DNA of 14,375 bases from DATJXG01 sp035500455. GTDB lineage: Bacteria > Acidobacteriota > Terriglobia > Terriglobales > Acidobacteriaceae. This document shows, in pieces, positions 13,369 through 14,375 of this stretch; within the stretch, counting starts at the first letter, position 1; the number at the start of each line of letters is the position of its first letter. The translations under genes and the position numbers were made by a program. The notes under the pieces are model-generated. The model saw only the letters and a list, made by a program, of their open reading frames with translations, ran no database searches and was not told the DNA's origin. The stretch spans positions 1 through 14,375 of the forward strand of contig DATJXG010000481.1 of NCBI GenBank assembly GCA_035500455.1, read 5' to 3'.

Positions 13369-13395
13369 GGGGCGGGGCAAGCCCCGCCCCTACAC
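13369..13395 (-). repeat. GC-rich dispersed repeat, copy C, with perfect palindrome
   Basis: GGGGCGGGGC-aa-GCCCCGCCCC (13369-13390) is a perfect 10-bp inverted repeat followed by tacac. On the minus strand it reads gtgtaggggcggggcttgcc, an inverted match to the start of copy B 78 bp away. Confidence 0.75.
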
Positions 13396-13424
13396 GAGCG
13401 GTGGTCGCGGTTGCGTTCGTAGGA

Positions 13425-13430
13425 TATTCT
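13425..13430 (+). promoter_or_regulatory. Possible -10 box directly before the M20 gene
   Basis: TATTCT (4 of 6 matches) ends 7 nt before the ATG at 13438, and no Shine-Dalgarno sequence is present. This fits a leaderless transcript, but the match is modest and no good -35 is seen. Confidence 0.25.
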
Positions 13431-13437
13431 CTCTGCC

Positions 13438-14375
13438 ATGGATGTCGTCTCTTTCACGCGGCAGCTCGTGGATGTTGAGTCCATCACAGGAAATGAAGGG
13501 CCGGTGGGTGACTTCCTACAGAAGATGTTGAGCGAGCTGGGCTATCGGGCGGTGAAAATGCCAGTGGAACCGGGCCGGAACAATGTTTTCGCCACCTTGC
13601 CGGAGCAGCCGCACCCGGCGATTGTGTTTTCCACCCACATGGACACGGTCCCGCCTTTCATTCCTTCCTCGGAAGATGCGGCGCGGATTTATGGGCGAGG
13701 CTCGTGCGATGCCAAGGGAATCATTGCGGCGCAGGTGGGAGCGGCGGAGCGGCTGCGCGCGGAAGGCGTTCATGTCGGCCTTCTCTTCCTGGTCGGTGAG
13801 GAGCGCGACAGTCTGGGAGCCAAGGTAGCGAATGAGCAGTCCTACGGCTGCAAGTTTCTGGTCAACGGCGAGCCGACTGACAATCGCGTAGCAGTTGCTT
13901 CCAAGGGAGCCTTGCGCGTGGAGGTCACGGCGCGCGGGCGTATGGCCCATTCGGCTTACCCGGAGTTGGGAGAATCAGCAATTGACAAGCTGATCGAGGC
14001 CTTGGCGAGATTGCGCGCCATGCCTTTGCCCAGCACCGAAGGCGTGGGGCCCTGCACCCTGAACATCGGGATGATCGAGGGCGGCTGCGCTCCCAACGTG
14101 ATCTCTGACCAAGCCAAGGCGTTGTTGCTCTATCGCCTGGTGGGACCGTCAGAGGAACTGCGGCGCCAGATACTGGAAACGGCAGGCGATTTGGCGGAGG
14201 TTGATTTCACTCTGGAAATTCCCTTCGTCCGCCTACGAACGTTGGAAGGCTTGCCCACCATGGTGGCGGCCTTCACCACCGACATTCCCGCGCTCAGCAA
14301 TTGGGGACAGCCGCTGCTGGTGGGGCCCGGATCCATTCACGTAGCGCACACCGCGCGCGAGTGCGTGGAGAAAGA
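13438..14375 (+). CDS. M20 family metallopeptidase/deacylase (ArgE/DapE/LysK-like), 3' truncated by the window
   Basis: The reading frame is open from ATG 13438 to the window edge (312 residues visible), so the last part is missing. M20 enzymes use two zinc ions to cleave acyl-amino acids or small peptides. The metal and catalytic residues are visible: H67 and D69 in STHMDTV, the bridging D91 in GRGSCDAKG, catalytic E121 with E122 in VGEER, E145 in NGEPTDN, and the last zinc ligand, H304 in VAHTARECV. The lid/dimerisation insert (about 155-260) includes H171 in MAHSAYP. Likely roles are N-acetylornithine or N-acetyl-lysine deacetylation or succinyl-diaminopimelate desuccinylation; the sequence alone does not decide. 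No arg, lys or dap neighbour is visible. It is divergent from the hydrolase, with a repeat-filled 216-bp gap. Confidence 0.92.
   Translation, partial: MDVVSFTRQLVDVESITGNEGPVGDFLQKMLSELGYRAVKMPVEPGRNNVFATLPEQPHPAIVFSTHMDTVPPFIPSSEDAARIYGRGSCDAKGIIAAQVGAAERLRAEGVHVGLLFLVGEERDSLGAKVANEQSYGCKFLVNGEPTDNRVAVASKGALRVEVTARGRMAHSAYPELGESAIDKLIEALARLRAMPLPSTEGVGPCTLNIGMIEGGCAPNVISDQAKALLLYRLVGPSEELRRQILETAGDLAEVDFTLEIPFVRLRTLEGLPTMVAAFTTDIPALSNWGQPLLVGPGSIHVAHTARECVEK

Noticed and set aside
13222..13380. 53-residue N-terminal extension of the alpha/beta hydrolase
   Set aside because: The extra residues translate the GC-rich dispersed repeat and are absent from the family pattern, which begins after GTG 13221.

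Overview
The window is a GC-rich bacterial chromosome segment. The best guess for the source is an acidobacterium of the Terriglobia/Koribacter kind. The reasons are high GC, Gram-negative envelope proteins (outer-membrane barrel, OmpA-like domain, exported di-heme cytochrome), mostly single-gene transcription units, and spacers filled with short degenerate repeats of a type I associate with these genomes. The assignment is inferred from gene content and style; no rRNA or marker gene is present.

Layout. 1-279 is the 3' end of a small membrane protein. 411-734 (+) is pterin-4a-carbinolamine dehydratase. 816-2114 (-) is an exported di-heme DHOR-type cytochrome c. 2626-4248 (-) is an exported protein with a predicted beta-barrel, two Ig-like repeats and an OmpA-like C-terminus, followed by a strong terminator. 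A 433-bp divergent spacer with two palindromic motifs separates it from a two-gene operon (+): a sigma-54-dependent response regulator (4682-6079) and its membrane histidine kinase (6114-8021). Next is a secreted Pro/Lys-rich coiled-coil protein (8209-8931, +), converging on an exported TPR protein (8994-10124, -). A 900-bp spacer with no recognised gene (10125-11028) holds palindromes and one doubtful 43-codon ORF. Then come a glycerate-2-kinase family enzyme (11029-12381, -), a COG2945-type alpha/beta hydrolase (12547-13221, -) and, divergently, an M20 metallopeptidase/deacylase (13438 to the window end, +).

How they fit together. The kinase and regulator form an evident signalling pair: a periplasmic Cache-like sensor feeds a sigma-54 activator. 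Their target is not marked by a convincing sigma-54 promoter here. The divergently transcribed envelope protein is a natural candidate, because the shared spacer carries possible operators. The remaining genes are housekeeping or catabolic enzymes with no obvious common pathway.

I see no CRISPR array, phage genes, transposase, tRNA or rRNA, and no clear new multi-gene system. The most unusual material is non-coding: a 49-nt near-perfect palindrome, inverted pairs of a GC-rich repeat around the hydrolase, 9-bp-periodic repeats in three spacers, and -10-like boxes placed directly before three start codons that lack Shine-Dalgarno sequences.
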